Positions 52,274 to 62,164 of a DNA stretch of 64,000 nucleotides are shown piece by piece (the first letter of the stretch is position 1; every line of letters starts with the position of its first letter). Below the pieces are notes generated by a model. The model ran no database searches. It was given only the letters and a program-made list of their open reading frames with translations, and was not told the DNA's origin. The position numbers were made by a program, and so were the translations under genes. This DNA is from Methylosinus sp. H3A (lineage in GTDB: Bacteria; Pseudomonadota; Alphaproteobacteria; Rhizobiales; Beijerinckiaceae). The DNA lies in the NCBI RefSeq assembly GCF_015709455.1, contig NZ_JADNQW010000005.1, forward strand, positions 992,001 through 1,056,000, written 5' to 3'.

Positions 52274-54987
52274 CTTGTCCTCCTTCCGACATTGCGCGTC
52301 AGCCACCGCGACGAGGCGGCGAAGAGCGCGGCGACGAGAATTGCGAGGCCGACATAGACGCCGGGATGCAGCGACATCCATCCGGCGGCGATGAGGCGCA
52401 GATTGCCGAAGGAGAGCGGACGCGTGACGATGAAACGGGGGCTGTCGGCGGGCGTCGCCAGCACTTTGGCGTCCTTCATGTCGAGCATGGCGAGCGAGCC
52501 CTGCACGCGGCGCGAGACGCGCGGATCGACGAGACAGGCCGAAGCTTCCGCGAGCGTCGCGGCGTTGGGCGCGGTGACGACGGTCCAGACATCCTTGGCG
52601 GTGTCGCCGAGGATCGACTGGCTCATCGCCAGCGAAGCGTGCTGCGTGGCGGCGCGATCCGCCGCCTCCGCCTCGAAGCCCGCACGCAGCCATGAGGCGG
52701 CGTCGGCGACGCGGGCCGCGCTCCAGGCGCCGGCGACGCGCAGACGCTCGACGACGCCATAGCCCCAGCGGCCCTCGCGGCGCAGATCGTCGCGCCAGGC
52801 CTCGAGCAGATCCTGCTCGCCGTCGCCTCGCTCCACGCGGCCGCCGCGCACCGTGCCGACCGGCGCGAAGTCGACGCGCTCCGGCTCGCCCGCCGGCCCC
52901 GTGGTCGTGGGCGTGGGCGCGGCTTGGGCGGTGATCGTCTTGTCCAGCATCATGCGCGGCGCATAACAGGCCATTGGGAAGTTGCGCTGCAGAACGAAGC
53001 GATTGCGCGCGGCGATCTCGAGCTGCGACAGGCGCTTCTCGGAAGCCTTGCGGCGATCGGCGGTCAGATGCGGACCCCAGGCCTCGCGCAGCATGTCGGC
53101 CGGCATGTCGAGGCGTTGCAGCAGCGCGGCGTCGAAGGAGTCGAGCGGCGCGACGGCGAGCGTCGGCCCCTGCCCCTCGCCGGGCGGCGTATCGACGATC
53201 TCGAAATCGATCGGCTTGCCGGCGGCGATGGCGAAATGCGCGACGATCGTCGCCGCCGCGCCGATCGCGTCGGAGTCGAGCGAGGGCATGTAGAGCTTCG
53301 GCCGCCCTTTCGCGCCGGCGTAAGGAAAGCCGCCGCTCGCCGTCACCGCGAGATCGGGCATGCGCGCGATGCGGGCGATCGGCGGCAGCTCGATCTCCGT
53401 CTCGTCGAGGAAGAGGAAGCGCTTGGCCGCGCGCATCGCCGCGAGCGGATCGCAATCGGCGTCCTGGCTCGTCGGCACATGCGCCTCGATCTCGATGCGG
53501 TTGAGGCCCGGCTTCAGAAAGCCGAGCGGCAGCGGCAAGGGATTGTCGCGGAACACCTCGCCCGAGGCCTTCAAGAGATTGAGGCTCACCGCCGTGCGCT
53601 CGTCGACCTTGACGACGATCTGCGCATTGGAGTCGAGCCCGGCCGCATAGCCGCCGGCGAGCCGCAGCAGCGCATTGCCATAATCCGCCGCATAGAAGTC
53701 CGGCGGCATGACGATGTTGAAGGCGGCGCGATAGAGATGGCCGGTGAACTCCTCGCTGGCGACGCCGAGATCGCGCAGCTTCACGCGTCTGCCGCCATCG
53801 AGCCGATAGCCGGGGAAGGCGGCGGCGGCGCGCAGTCCCTGCGGCGAGCCCTTGGGCGCGGGCGAGACGAGCAGGCGGCGAATGGCTTCGTCGACCTGCG
53901 CCGAGGTCGCGCCGGTGACGACGATGCTGGCGCGCCGGCCGGGCGCCGCCGGCAGCACGAAGGCGCGCGGCTCGTCTAAGGGGCCGACGCGCGAGAGATC
54001 GACTCGGCCGGCGAGCTCGGCGGCGGGGCCGACGTAGAGATTGGCGCCATAACGTCCACCAGCCGCAGGGCCCGCGTCGACGACGGGCTGCTCGAAACGC
54101 CCGGCCAGCGAGATCGCCTGCGCCGCGCGCAGCATGCGCTCGATCTCGAAGGGGCGCGCATTGGCGCCGAGCACGGCGCGGATCGGCAGCGCGCCCTGCT
54201 CGTCCGGCGGCAACGCGCCGAGATCCGCGAGGCTGGCGACGCCGACGTCGTCCTCCGGCAGCACGAGGCCGGTCTCTGTCGGATCGATCTGCGTCCACAA
54301 TTCGTAAGTCGCCTCGAGCGAGCAATCGACGCGATGACGCTGGCTGGTGGCGATGCGCACCGAATTGAAGCCCGGCCGCATCACGCCCGGCGGAATGTCG
54401 AAGACGATGGTCTCGACCTCCTGCACGGCGCGAATGGGCGTGTCGCCGATCGCCTGATCGTTGATCGTCAGCGTCAGCGCCGAGGCTTCCGGCATCACCG
54501 ACACGGCGGCGAGATAGCCGACGCGAAATTGCAGCCGACGCGAGGCCTGCGCCTCGGTGACATAGATCGGCCATTCCGAGGCGCCGATCTCGCCGGCGAG
54601 ACGATAGCCTTGGATATTGTTGGTGAGATGCCGCAGCATCGCGCCCGCGATGGCGGGCCGCGGCGCCAGCGGCGCTGCGACGACGGGCGCGGGAGCGACA
54701 GGCGCAGGAACGACAGACGATGGCGCGACAGGCGATGGCGCGACGTGCGACGGCGCGACTGCTGGCGTCGAGGGAAGTTCGACGGCGGCCACGCGCGCGG
54801 CGAAACGCGCGGGGATGATCGGCTGGAGGCCGGCGACGGCCGGTTTCGGCCTGTCGAATTTCAAACGGAACAGCTGCTCTTGCGGCGCCGTTGTGAAGAT
54901 CGCCTGGGCGCCGACCGCGATCGGCGTCAGCGCCGTCGTGGTCGCGAGCAGAGCGGCGAGGACTCGGAACTGCATCTTGGCACTCAT
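52270..54987 (-). CDS. bcsB: Cellulose synthase regulatory/periplasmic subunit BcsB
   Basis: A 905-residue periplasmic protein with a signal peptide (RVLAALLATTTALTPIAVGAQA) and a C-terminal membrane anchor (VYVGLAILVAALFAASSRWL) that joins BcsA. Carbohydrate-binding-like domains alternate with flavodoxin-like ones; GVMRPGFNSVRIATSQRHRVDC and FLKPGLNRIEIEAHVPTSQDADC are the typical repeated strands with their cysteines. The alanine/proline/valine-rich stretch after residue 70 (SHVAPSPVAPSSV) is a low-complexity linker. It is encoded between bcsA and bcsZ. Confidence 0.93.
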   Translation of the reverse strand: MSAKMQFRVLAALLATTTALTPIAVGAQAIFTTAPQEQLFRLKFDRPKPAVAGLQPIIPARFAARVAAVELPSTPAVAPSHVAPSPVAPSSVVPAPVAPAPVVAAPLAPRPAIAGAMLRHLTNNIQGYRLAGEIGASEWPIYVTEAQASRRLQFRVGYLAAVSVMPEASALTLTINDQAIGDTPIRAVQEVETIVFDIPPGVMRPGFNSVRIATSQRHRVDCSLEATYELWTQIDPTETGLVLPEDDVGVASLADLGALPPDEQGALPIRAVLGANARPFEIERMLRAAQAISLAGRFEQPVVDAGPAAGGRYGANLYVGPAAELAGRVDLSRVGPLDEPRAFVLPAAPGRRASIVVTGATSAQVDEAIRRLLVSPAPKGSPQGLRAAAAFPGYRLDGGRRVKLRDLGVASEEFTGHLYRAAFNIVMPPDFYAADYGNALLRLAGGYAAGLDSNAQIVVKVDERTAVSLNLLKASGEVFRDNPLPLPLGFLKPGLNRIEIEAHVPTSQDADCDPLAAMRAAKRFLFLDETEIELPPIARIARMPDLAVTASGGFPYAGAKGRPKLYMPSLDSDAIGAAATIVAHFAIAAGKPIDFEIVDTPPGEGQGPTLAVAPLDSFDAALLQRLDMPADMLREAWGPHLTADRRKASEKRLSQLEIAARNRFVLQRNFPMACYAPRMMLDKTITAQAAPTPTTTGPAGEPERVDFAPVGTVRGGRVERGDGEQDLLEAWRDDLRREGRWGYGVVERLRVAGAWSAARVADAASWLRAGFEAEAADRAATQHASLAMSQSILGDTAKDVWTVVTAPNAATLAEASACLVDPRVSRRVQGSLAMLDMKDAKVLATPADSPRFIVTRPLSFGNLRLIAAGWMSLHPGVYVGLAILVAALFAASSRWLTRNVGRRTR

Positions 54988-55017
54988 TTTTTCGAGAATG
55001 TCTCGCGTGTGAAAGGA

Positions 55018-57306
55018 TCAGACTTTTTCATCGGTGGCGGAGCGCTTGCGCTCTATGGCGGGCGTCGCCCTCTCGTCCGCCGGCGGTCGCAGGCGCTGCG
55101 GACGGCGGCCGAAGATCGTGGAGAAATCGGCGAAGGGCGGCGGCTCGCGCAGCGAGGGGTCGCCCGCGCGGGGGCGCAGATAGGCGAAGGCGCGCAGCGG
55201 CTCGATCGCGCCCCACCAGAGAAATTGCACCGTTCCGGCGACAATGCCCTTGTGTGCGCGGCGCGCGGCCTGGAAGCGCTCGAGCGCGGAGGCGTCGCCA
55301 TACATGAGATCGGCGAGCGCCAGATAATCCTGAGGCTGCGACAAGGCGAAGGCGGCGGCGGCGCGTCCGTCCGGCGCGACGCTCACGATGCGCGCGGAGA
55401 GGCTCGGACGGCGCGCGGCGTCGACGCAGGAGTCGATGAAGAGACGTCCCTCCGCGACCTTTGCGGCGGCGAGCGCTTTGGCGTCCGCCTCCGTCGCGGC
55501 GCGCAGGCGGCAGCCGCCTGCGGAGACCTCCTCTATGGCGACGCGAATATGCTCCTCGCCGAGCGCCAGCGCGCCGCGCCGCTCGATGGAAAGACGCGGA
55601 TGCGCCTCGCGGCGACGTCGCTCCGCCACGGCGCCGAGCGCGACGCCGGCGGTGACGAGATTGAACATGTTCCACAGCCCGACGAAGAACATCAGCTGGC
55701 GCACGCCCGGCTCGGCGACGCAGCGATAGACGGCGACGGCGGCGCCGAGCGCGAGCAATCCATAGATGGCGAAGAAGGGCCAGGCGAATTCGGAGAGGCG
55801 ATCCTGCGTCTGCACCGCGCCTTTGGCCGTCACCTCGAAGGAGGGGCTGCGCGGCCGCAGAAAGACGGAGACAATCGCTTTGGACAGGAACACGCCCTGG
55901 CAATATTCATAGAGCTCCGACATCCAGGGCCAGCGCACCTTGCCGAAGAGATAATTCTGTAGCATCGCATTCACGACGACATAGGTCGCGGTATAGGCGA
56001 TCGCCTCTTCTATATTGGAGACGAATATCTTGACGTCGAAGAGGATGAAGGCGAGCGGCGCCAGCATGAAGACGAGACGCGGGAAGGGAAAGAACCAGAA
56101 GCTCATGCTCGACAGATAGCCGAGCCGTTGCAGCGGCTCGAGGCCGCGCTTCAGCAGCGGATTGCGCAGCAGGAAAATCTGCAGCATGCCCTGGCACCAG
56201 CGCACGCGCTGGCCGATGAAGGAGACGAAGCTCTCCGGCTGCAATCCGGCGACGAGCGGCCTGTCGACATAGACGCTGGTCCAGCCGCGCGCATGCAGCT
56301 CGAGCGCCGTCTCGCAATCCTCGGTGACGGAGACGCCGGAAAAACCATCCGTCTCGTCCAGCGCGGCGCGACGCAGCAGGGCGGCCGAGCCGCAGAAGAA
56401 AGCGGCGTTCCATTTGTCGAGCCCGCGCTGCGTGATTCCATAGAACATCTCGTTCTCGGAGGGCATGCGGCGGAAGGTGCGCAGATTCTGCTCGATCGGA
56501 TCGGGATTGAGGAAGACATGCGGCGTCTGCACCAGGAACAGCCGGTCATCCTCGAAGAAATAGCCGATGGTCTCGCGCAGGAAGGAGCGGAAAGGCGCGT
56601 GATCGGCGTCGAGCACGACGACGATGTCGCCGGAAATTCGTGTCAGCGCAGCGTTGAGATTGCCGGCCTTGGCGTGCTCGTTGCGCTCTCTGGTGAGATA
56701 ATAGCAGCCGAGCGCGGCGCAGAGCTCCTGCAAGGCGGCGCGGCGCGCCTTCGCGCGTTCGGCGATTTGCGGATCTGGGTCCGCGCATTTTTGATCCGTG
56801 CCGCCGTCGTCGAGCAAGAAGACATTCAGCCGATCGACAGGATAATCGATCGATTTCGCCGCGGCGAGCGTCGTGGCGAGAATGGAGGCGTCCTCGTCAT
56901 AGCTCGGCACCAGAACGTCGACGACGGGCAGAGCCTCGTCCTCGATCTGCGGCGCCGGCTCGCGCGTCAACGGCTCGGCGTTGACGACGAGAGTGAGGAA
57001 CAGCATCGCCACGCAATAGAGCTCGGCTGCGAGCAATATGGAGCCGCAGGTGAGGCCGACGGGATCGGAGAGCGGCGGCAGAGTCGAGGTGATGCGCCAA
57101 TAGACATAGCGCAGCACCACAAAGAGCGCGAGCGCGATGAAGAGTTGGCGCGACTCCGCGCCGCGCGCGAATTTCCACAGCGCCGCCAGCAGGAAGATGA
57201 CGGCGAGGCTGGTGACGAGCTGCGCCTGCACGCTGACCGGCTGTGTGGCGAGCGCGACGGCGACGACGCCGAGCAGGAGAAAGGAGAGAAATCGCAAGGT
57301 CGACAT
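55018..57306 (-). CDS. bcsA: Cellulose synthase catalytic subunit BcsA with PilZ domain
   Basis: A 762-residue family 2 glycosyltransferase with about eight helices. Catalytic motifs: LLDDGG at 165-169, DAD at 233-235, TED at 328-330 and QRVRW at 366-370. A C-terminal PilZ domain of about 560-680 should bind c-di-GMP, but its motifs are atypical: RRRREAHPR at 563-571 has 5 rather than 4 residues between R566 and R571, and EVSAGG (593-598) has glutamate where D or N is usual. The start is ATG 57306, before MSTLRFLSFLLLG; an in-frame upstream extension lacks support. Preceded by bcsS, followed by bcsB. Confidence 0.94.
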   Translation of the reverse strand: MSTLRFLSFLLLGVVAVALATQPVSVQAQLVTSLAVIFLLAALWKFARGAESRQLFIALALFVVLRYVYWRITSTLPPLSDPVGLTCGSILLAAELYCVAMLFLTLVVNAEPLTREPAPQIEDEALPVVDVLVPSYDEDASILATTLAAAKSIDYPVDRLNVFLLDDGGTDQKCADPDPQIAERAKARRAALQELCAALGCYYLTRERNEHAKAGNLNAALTRISGDIVVVLDADHAPFRSFLRETIGYFFEDDRLFLVQTPHVFLNPDPIEQNLRTFRRMPSENEMFYGITQRGLDKWNAAFFCGSAALLRRAALDETDGFSGVSVTEDCETALELHARGWTSVYVDRPLVAGLQPESFVSFIGQRVRWCQGMLQIFLLRNPLLKRGLEPLQRLGYLSSMSFWFFPFPRLVFMLAPLAFILFDVKIFVSNIEEAIAYTATYVVVNAMLQNYLFGKVRWPWMSELYEYCQGVFLSKAIVSVFLRPRSPSFEVTAKGAVQTQDRLSEFAWPFFAIYGLLALGAAVAVYRCVAEPGVRQLMFFVGLWNMFNLVTAGVALGAVAERRRREAHPRLSIERRGALALGEEHIRVAIEEVSAGGCRLRAATEADAKALAAAKVAEGRLFIDSCVDAARRPSLSARIVSVAPDGRAAAAFALSQPQDYLALADLMYGDASALERFQAARRAHKGIVAGTVQFLWWGAIEPLRAFAYLRPRAGDPSLREPPPFADFSTIFGRRPQRLRPPADERATPAIERKRSATDEKV

Positions 57307-57367
57307 GGCGAGCCTTCGAGCAAAGGACGGATGAAATGATTTCGGCCCGAGAAAAACGGCCGTCGAA

Positions 57368-58177
57368 TTAGAAAGCGATATGGGTGTCGAGAATTCCATA
57401 GGCGCCGCTGCCGCGCACACGATCGCGCAGATAGCCGCTGGAGAGGCCGATCTGCAGCGCGCCGAATTTCAATCCGGTGATATGCGCGCCGGCGCGCCAT
57501 TGCGCGAAATAATCGTCGCCGAGCGCCAGCGCCTCCGGGCCGACATAGACATAATCGGCGAGCTCCACGCCGAACTTCAGGCGTGTGTAGTAAGAATTGT
57601 GAACCGTCGAATAATAGGCGACGAGCGCCAGCATGGTGGAGTCCGTCGGCCGCGTGAAGGCCTCGACTCCGACCTTGGCGCCGGCGGAAACGCCGCGCAC
57701 CTGATTGCCCGGATCGAAAGGCGACAGGCTGTGATTCATCACATCCGGGCCGACATAGACAGCGACGCCGCCCTGATTGGTGACGACCTCATAGCCGACC
57801 ATGAAGGAGCCGTCCTCGAGCGTTCCATGCACGCGGCCATAGCCGGAATTGCTCGGAATGAAAGCCGCGCCGACGGGGATATAGACGGGGAGATCGCTCG
57901 CGTCATAGGCGTATTTGCCGATGACGGTCGAAACGCGAATGCGCGGGCCGCTCTCCGCGAGCGAGCCGAAAGGCGCGATCTTGCCGATGGCGGCGCCGGC
58001 GATGGAGCTGCGCGACGTGCCATCGACGGAAAGATCGATGGAGACCGTCGGCTGCGGCGCGGCGGGCGGGGGCGGCGTCTCCCCTGCGGGAGAGCCCGTA
58101 TACCAATCGGCGGCGCGAGCCGTCGACCACAAGGCCGCGCACATTGCGAGCGGCAGAGCCGTTTTCGAGAGCATCAT
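57368..58177 (-). CDS. bcsS: Cellulose biosynthesis protein BcsS
   Basis: A 269-residue exported protein: signal peptide TALPLAMCAALWSTARA, a short proline-rich spacer, then alternating beta-rich sequence with aromatic girdle residues (VHGTLEDGSFMVGYEVVTNQ, YYTRLKFGVELADYVYVGPE) ending in the membrane-type terminal phenylalanine ILDTHIAF. This fits the BcsS family of small outer-membrane-like proteins found at the head of such cellulose operons. It could be the missing outer-membrane pore, but the family function is unknown to me. First gene of bcsS-A-B-Z-TPR-bcsN. Confidence 0.8.
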   Translation of the reverse strand: MMLSKTALPLAMCAALWSTARAADWYTGSPAGETPPPPAAPQPTVSIDLSVDGTSRSSIAGAAIGKIAPFGSLAESGPRIRVSTVIGKYAYDASDLPVYIPVGAAFIPSNSGYGRVHGTLEDGSFMVGYEVVTNQGGVAVYVGPDVMNHSLSPFDPGNQVRGVSAGAKVGVEAFTRPTDSTMLALVAYYSTVHNSYYTRLKFGVELADYVYVGPEALALGDDYFAQWRAGAHITGLKFGALQIGLSSGYLRDRVRGSGAYGILDTHIAF

Positions 58178-58399
58178 GACTCTTCATTCCCAGGCCCGAT
58201 GAGGCGGCGCGCGCGGGAATACCCGCGATGACATTCGCGTCTCTCGATCAAGAGCGCCTGACATGGCGCCTTCCTTAAGAATGGAGGTTAACGGGACAAT
58301 CTTTATTGAATCCTTTAGCGCTTCGGAAAGCGACCGTTATGCCTAACACACGGTACTGCAAAGCTTTTGGCATCGCCGCGGCAAAAGCTCGAGCGCGAC

Positions 58400-59197
58400 T
58401 TAGCCCAGCGCCTCGATCGTGGCCGTGAGATGGGCGAGATCCTCGCCGCGCGAGAGGCGGTGATCGCCTTCCATCACCAGCGTCAGCACGACGGGATCGC
58501 TCGCCAGACAATCCATCAGCCGCAGCGCATGGCGATAGGGCACGTCCTCGTCGCGCATCCCTTGCAATATATGCACGGGCGCATCGACGCGGATGACGTC
58601 GCCCAGCATGAGATGCGCGCGTCCTTCCTCGATGAGCCCGCGCGTGATCGGCGTCGGCTCCGGCGCATAGGGCGAGGAACGCAGCCAGGCGCCGTCCTCG
58701 ATGATCGCGCGGCGGATTTCATCGTCGGCGTTGTTCCAGATCAACTCTTGCGTGAAATCGACGGCGGGCGCGATCAGCACGAGGCCGTGCAGGCGGCGGC
58801 CCGCAGCGGCGAGGCGGCGCGCCATCAGCAGAGCGAGCCAGCCGCCCATCGAGCTGCCGACGAGAATCTGCGGTCCGCTCGTCGAAGCGTCGAAGACGGC
58901 GAGGCTCTGCGCGAGCCAATCGCCGATCGTCCCATCCGCGAAGCGCCCGCTCGATTCGCCATGGCCCGAATAGTCGAAGCGCAGGAAAGCGCGGCCCTCG
59001 GCCTCCGCCCAGGCGTCGAGATGAGAGGCCTTGGAGCCGAGCATGTCGGATTTGAAGCCGCCAAGCAGGACGACGCCGGGGCGCGCCGCCCCCGCCCCAC
59101 GCGCGGCGCGAAAACGGCGAGCGATGCGCCAGGGCTCGCGCCCCTCGAGGGCGAGATCGACGAAGCTCAGCCCCTCCTCGACGCCGTCCACAGCCAT
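58400..59197 (-). CDS. Cytoplasmic alpha/beta hydrolase
   Basis: A 265-residue alpha/beta hydrolase without signal peptide. Motifs: GGFKSDMLGSKA with the oxyanion region, FDYSGHGESSG, nucleophile serine in VGSSMGGWLALLMA, aspartate in GMRDEDVPY and the catalytic histidine in MEGDHRLSR. It belongs to the group of small esterases/palmitoyl-thioesterase-like hydrolases, sometimes near cell-envelope genes. Substrate unknown. It is separate from the bcs operon, with 222 bases upstream of bcsS between them. Confidence 0.8.
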   Translation of the reverse strand: MAVDGVEEGLSFVDLALEGREPWRIARRFRAARGAGAARPGVVLLGGFKSDMLGSKASHLDAWAEAEGRAFLRFDYSGHGESSGRFADGTIGDWLAQSLAVFDASTSGPQILVGSSMGGWLALLMARRLAAAGRRLHGLVLIAPAVDFTQELIWNNADDEIRRAIIEDGAWLRSSPYAPEPTPITRGLIEEGRAHLMLGDVIRVDAPVHILQGMRDEDVPYRHALRLMDCLASDPVVLTLVMEGDHRLSRGEDLAHLTATIEALG

Positions 59198-59375
59198 CCT
59201 ATCCCCTGCGGCGCGTGCGCGCCGCCGCTCGAATGAATAAAAATCTCTCGGCTGCTCAATAACATGGTCCGATCATGGGACCAAAGGGGCCATATTGCCG
59301 GCCCATTTCTGGGGCGAAAAAGGCCCCCGCCACTCGACCGCGACGACGATCTCGTTTACTGGGCACATTGGCTCC

Positions 59376-60593
59376 ATGCTAGAGAATTTCCACGCCTTCC
59401 CCTCGACCAGCCGTCCCCTCGCGGGTCGGACGATTTTGCAGGTCGTGCCCGATCTCCAGTCGGGCGGCGCCGAACGCGCGACGATCGACATCGCCGAGGC
59501 GTTGCATATGGCCGGCGCGCGGGCGCTCGTCGCCTCGGAGGGCGGCCGCATGGTCAGCGAGCTGCAAGCCAAGGGCGGAGTATGGCTGCCATTCCCCGCC
59601 GCGACGAAGAATCCGCTCGCCATGGCGCTGAACTCCTTCCGCCTCGCCCGCATTTTGCGCGAGGAGGCGATCGATCTCGTGCATGCGCGCTCGCGGGCCT
59701 GCGCCTGGGTCGCCTATTACGCCGCGCGGCGCGCCGGCGCGCGCTTCGTCACCACCTTCCACAGCATCTATGGCGGCGCCTCGCCCATCAAGCAGCGCTA
59801 CAATTCGATCATGGCGGCGGGCGATCTCGTCATCGCCAATTCGCATTTCACCGCCTGCCACATCGCCGAGCTCTATCCGCAGGCCGAGCGGCGCATCGTC
59901 GTGATCGCGCGCGGGCTCGATCTGCGCGCCTTCTCGCCCTCCGCCGTCGAGCCCGCCCGCGTCGAGCGCATGCGCGCCGCATGGGGCGTGGCGCGGCACG
60001 AGCGCGTGGTGCTGATGCCGGCGCGGCTCTCGGCGCGCAAGGGCCATCTCGTGCTGATCGACGCGGCGAAGCTCCTCGTCGTCGGAGGCCTCTCGGATGT
60101 GCGCTTCGTCTTGGCGGGCGACGCGCCCAACGCCGCTTTTCGCGCCAATGTCGAAGCGCATATCGCGCGCGCCGGCCTCGAGGGCGTCGTGCTGACTCCA
60201 GGCTATTGCGCCGACATGCCCGCCGCCTATCTCGCCGCCGCGGTCGCCGTGGCGCCCTCGACGACGCCAGAAGCCTTCGGCCGCGTCGCCGTAGAGGCGC
60301 AGGCGATGGGCACGCCGATCATCGTCTCCGATCTCGGCGCGGCGGTCGAGACCGTGCTCGCCCCGCCGCAAGTGGACGCCGCCGACGCCACCGGCTGGCG
60401 CGCGCCGGCGGGCGACGCGGCCGCGCTGGCGCGGGCGATCCGCGAGGCGCTGGAGCTGCGTCCCTCCGCGCGGGACGGGCTGACGACGCGCGCACGGCAG
60501 CATGTGCAGACGCATTTTTCCGTCGAGCGAATGTGCGGCGCGACGCTCGACGCTTATGAGCTCGTGCTCTCGGCGCGCGCGCCCGGCGCGTGA
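59376..60593 (+). CDS. Family 4 glycosyltransferase
   Basis: A 405-residue GT-B enzyme. The N-terminal acceptor domain has LQVVPDLQSGGAERATIDIAEAL; the C-terminal donor domain has VLMPARLSARKGHLVLIDAAKLL and the donor-binding EX7E-like stretch PSTTPEAFGRVAVEAQAMGTP. It most likely adds a sugar to a polysaccharide or lipopolysaccharide core. Donor and acceptor are unknown. The ATG at 59376 opens MLENFHAFPSTSRP; a longer reading at 59295 lacks conserved sequence. It stands alone before lpd. Confidence 0.86.
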   Translation: MLENFHAFPSTSRPLAGRTILQVVPDLQSGGAERATIDIAEALHMAGARALVASEGGRMVSELQAKGGVWLPFPAATKNPLAMALNSFRLARILREEAIDLVHARSRACAWVAYYAARRAGARFVTTFHSIYGGASPIKQRYNSIMAAGDLVIANSHFTACHIAELYPQAERRIVVIARGLDLRAFSPSAVEPARVERMRAAWGVARHERVVLMPARLSARKGHLVLIDAAKLLVVGGLSDVRFVLAGDAPNAAFRANVEAHIARAGLEGVVLTPGYCADMPAAYLAAAVAVAPSTTPEAFGRVAVEAQAMGTPIIVSDLGAAVETVLAPPQVDAADATGWRAPAGDAAALARAIREALELRPSARDGLTTRARQHVQTHFSVERMCGATLDAYELVLSARAPGA

Positions 60594-60733
60594 CCCGCGC
60601 CTTGCGAGGGCCTGAGGAAGACATGCGAGCGCCTGCGGAAGAAATGTTTCGACCTTCGCCCTACGAAGCGGATATTCTCCTTCCATAAAAGATATCTGGC
60701 GATCGATCGCAGCGCGACAAAAGGAGTTGGCGG

Positions 60734-62146
60734 ATGGCTTATGATCTCATCGTCATCGGCACGGGGCCGGGCGGCTATGTCTGCGCGATCCGGGCGGCGC
60801 AGCTCGGTCTCAAGACCGCCGTCGTCGAAAAGCGCGCGACCCATGGCGGCACTTGCGGCAATGTCGGCTGCATTCCCTCCAAGGCGCTGCTCCACGCCTC
60901 GCATATGTTCGACGAGGCGGGCCACGGCCTCGCCGATCTCGGCGTCATCGTCGATCCGCCGCGCCTCGATCTGAAGGCGATGATGAAGCACAAGGCCGAC
61001 ACGGTCGCGGCGAATGTCGGCGGCGTCGCCTTTCTGTTCAAGAAGAACAAGATCGATTCCTATCACGGCGTCGGCCGCATTCTCGGCGCCGGACGCGTCG
61101 AGGTGACCGGCGAGAATGGCGCGACGCAAATTCTCGAATCACGAAATATCGTGATCGCGACGGGTTCCGCCGTCGCGCCGCTGCGCGACGTCGACGGCAA
61201 GGAGATCGCTTTCGACGAGAAGACGATTCTCTCTTCGACCGGGGCGCTCGAGCTCGACGCCCCGCCCAAGCATCTCGTCGTCGTCGGCGCCGGCGTCATC
61301 GGCCTCGAGCTCGGCTCGGTCTGGCGCCGGCTCGGCGCGCAGGTGACGGTCATCGAATATCTCGACCGCATATCGCCCGGCGCCGACGCCGAGATCGCGA
61401 CGCGCTTTCAGAAGATTTTGGAGAAGCAGGGCTTCGCCTTCCATCTCGCCGCCAAGGTCACCAAGATCGAGAAGACCGCGGAGGGCGTCTCGGTCGCCTA
61501 CGCCTCCACCAAGGGCGGCGGCGGCACGCCCATCGCCGCCGACGCCGTGCTCATCGCCACGGGGCGCCTTCCCTACACGGCCGGCCTCGGCCTCGAGGAG
61601 GCGGGCGTCCTCACCGAGCGCGGGCGCGTCGTCATCGACGAGCATTTCGGCTCCAATGTGCCGGGAATTTATGCGATCGGCGATGTGGTGCGCGGCGCGA
61701 TGCTGGCCCATAAGGCCGAGGAGGAGGGCGTCGCTCTGGCGGAAATCCTCGCCGGCCAGGCGGGACATGTGAATTACGGCATCATCCCTTCGGTGGTCTA
61801 TACGATGCCCGAGGTCGCCTGGGTCGGGATGAACGAGGAAGAGGCGAAATCGGCGGGCCTCGCCTATAATGTCGGCAAATTCCCCTTTTCCGCCAATGGC
61901 CGCGCGCGCGCCAACCGGCAGACGGAGGGCTTCGTCAAAGTGCTGGCCGACGCCGCGACCGACCGCGTGATCGGCGTGCATATATTGGGCTCGGACGCCA
62001 GCGAATTGATCGCCGAAGCCGGCGTGCTGATGGAGTTCTCCGGCGCAGCCGAGGATCTGGCCCGCACTTGCCACGCGCATCCGACCTTGTCGGAGGCGAT
62101 CAAGGAGGCGGCGCTCGGCGTCGCCAAGCGCTCGATCCATTTGTGA
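60734..62146 (+). CDS. lpd: Dihydrolipoyl dehydrogenase (E3)
   Basis: A 470-residue FAD enzyme that reoxidises lipoamide in the 2-oxoacid dehydrogenase complexes and the glycine cleavage system. FAD motif VIGTGPGGYVCAIRAAQLG at 8-26; redox disulfide C41/C46 in GGTCGNVGCIPSK; NAD motif VVVGAGVIGLELGSVWRRLG; C-terminal catalytic HAHPTLSEAIKEAAL with the active histidine. Start ATG 60734 with GGAG. No E1 or E2 gene is adjacent, so its complex cannot be named; type II methanotrophs need it for pyruvate and TCA enzymes and for glycine cleavage. Confidence 0.95.
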   Translation: MAYDLIVIGTGPGGYVCAIRAAQLGLKTAVVEKRATHGGTCGNVGCIPSKALLHASHMFDEAGHGLADLGVIVDPPRLDLKAMMKHKADTVAANVGGVAFLFKKNKIDSYHGVGRILGAGRVEVTGENGATQILESRNIVIATGSAVAPLRDVDGKEIAFDEKTILSSTGALELDAPPKHLVVVGAGVIGLELGSVWRRLGAQVTVIEYLDRISPGADAEIATRFQKILEKQGFAFHLAAKVTKIEKTAEGVSVAYASTKGGGGTPIAADAVLIATGRLPYTAGLGLEEAGVLTERGRVVIDEHFGSNVPGIYAIGDVVRGAMLAHKAEEEGVALAEILAGQAGHVNYGIIPSVVYTMPEVAWVGMNEEEAKSAGLAYNVGKFPFSANGRARANRQTEGFVKVLADAATDRVIGVHILGSDASELIAEAGVLMEFSGAAEDLARTCHAHPTLSEAIKEAALGVAKRSIHL

Positions 62147-62164
62147 AGCGCTCGCAAATCCAAT

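Noticed and set aside
52274..54574. A long N-terminal extension of the bcsZ frame, overlapping bcsB
   Set aside because: BcsZ has its own signal peptide at 52273 with an ATGA overlap; the extension is the shadow of bcsB.
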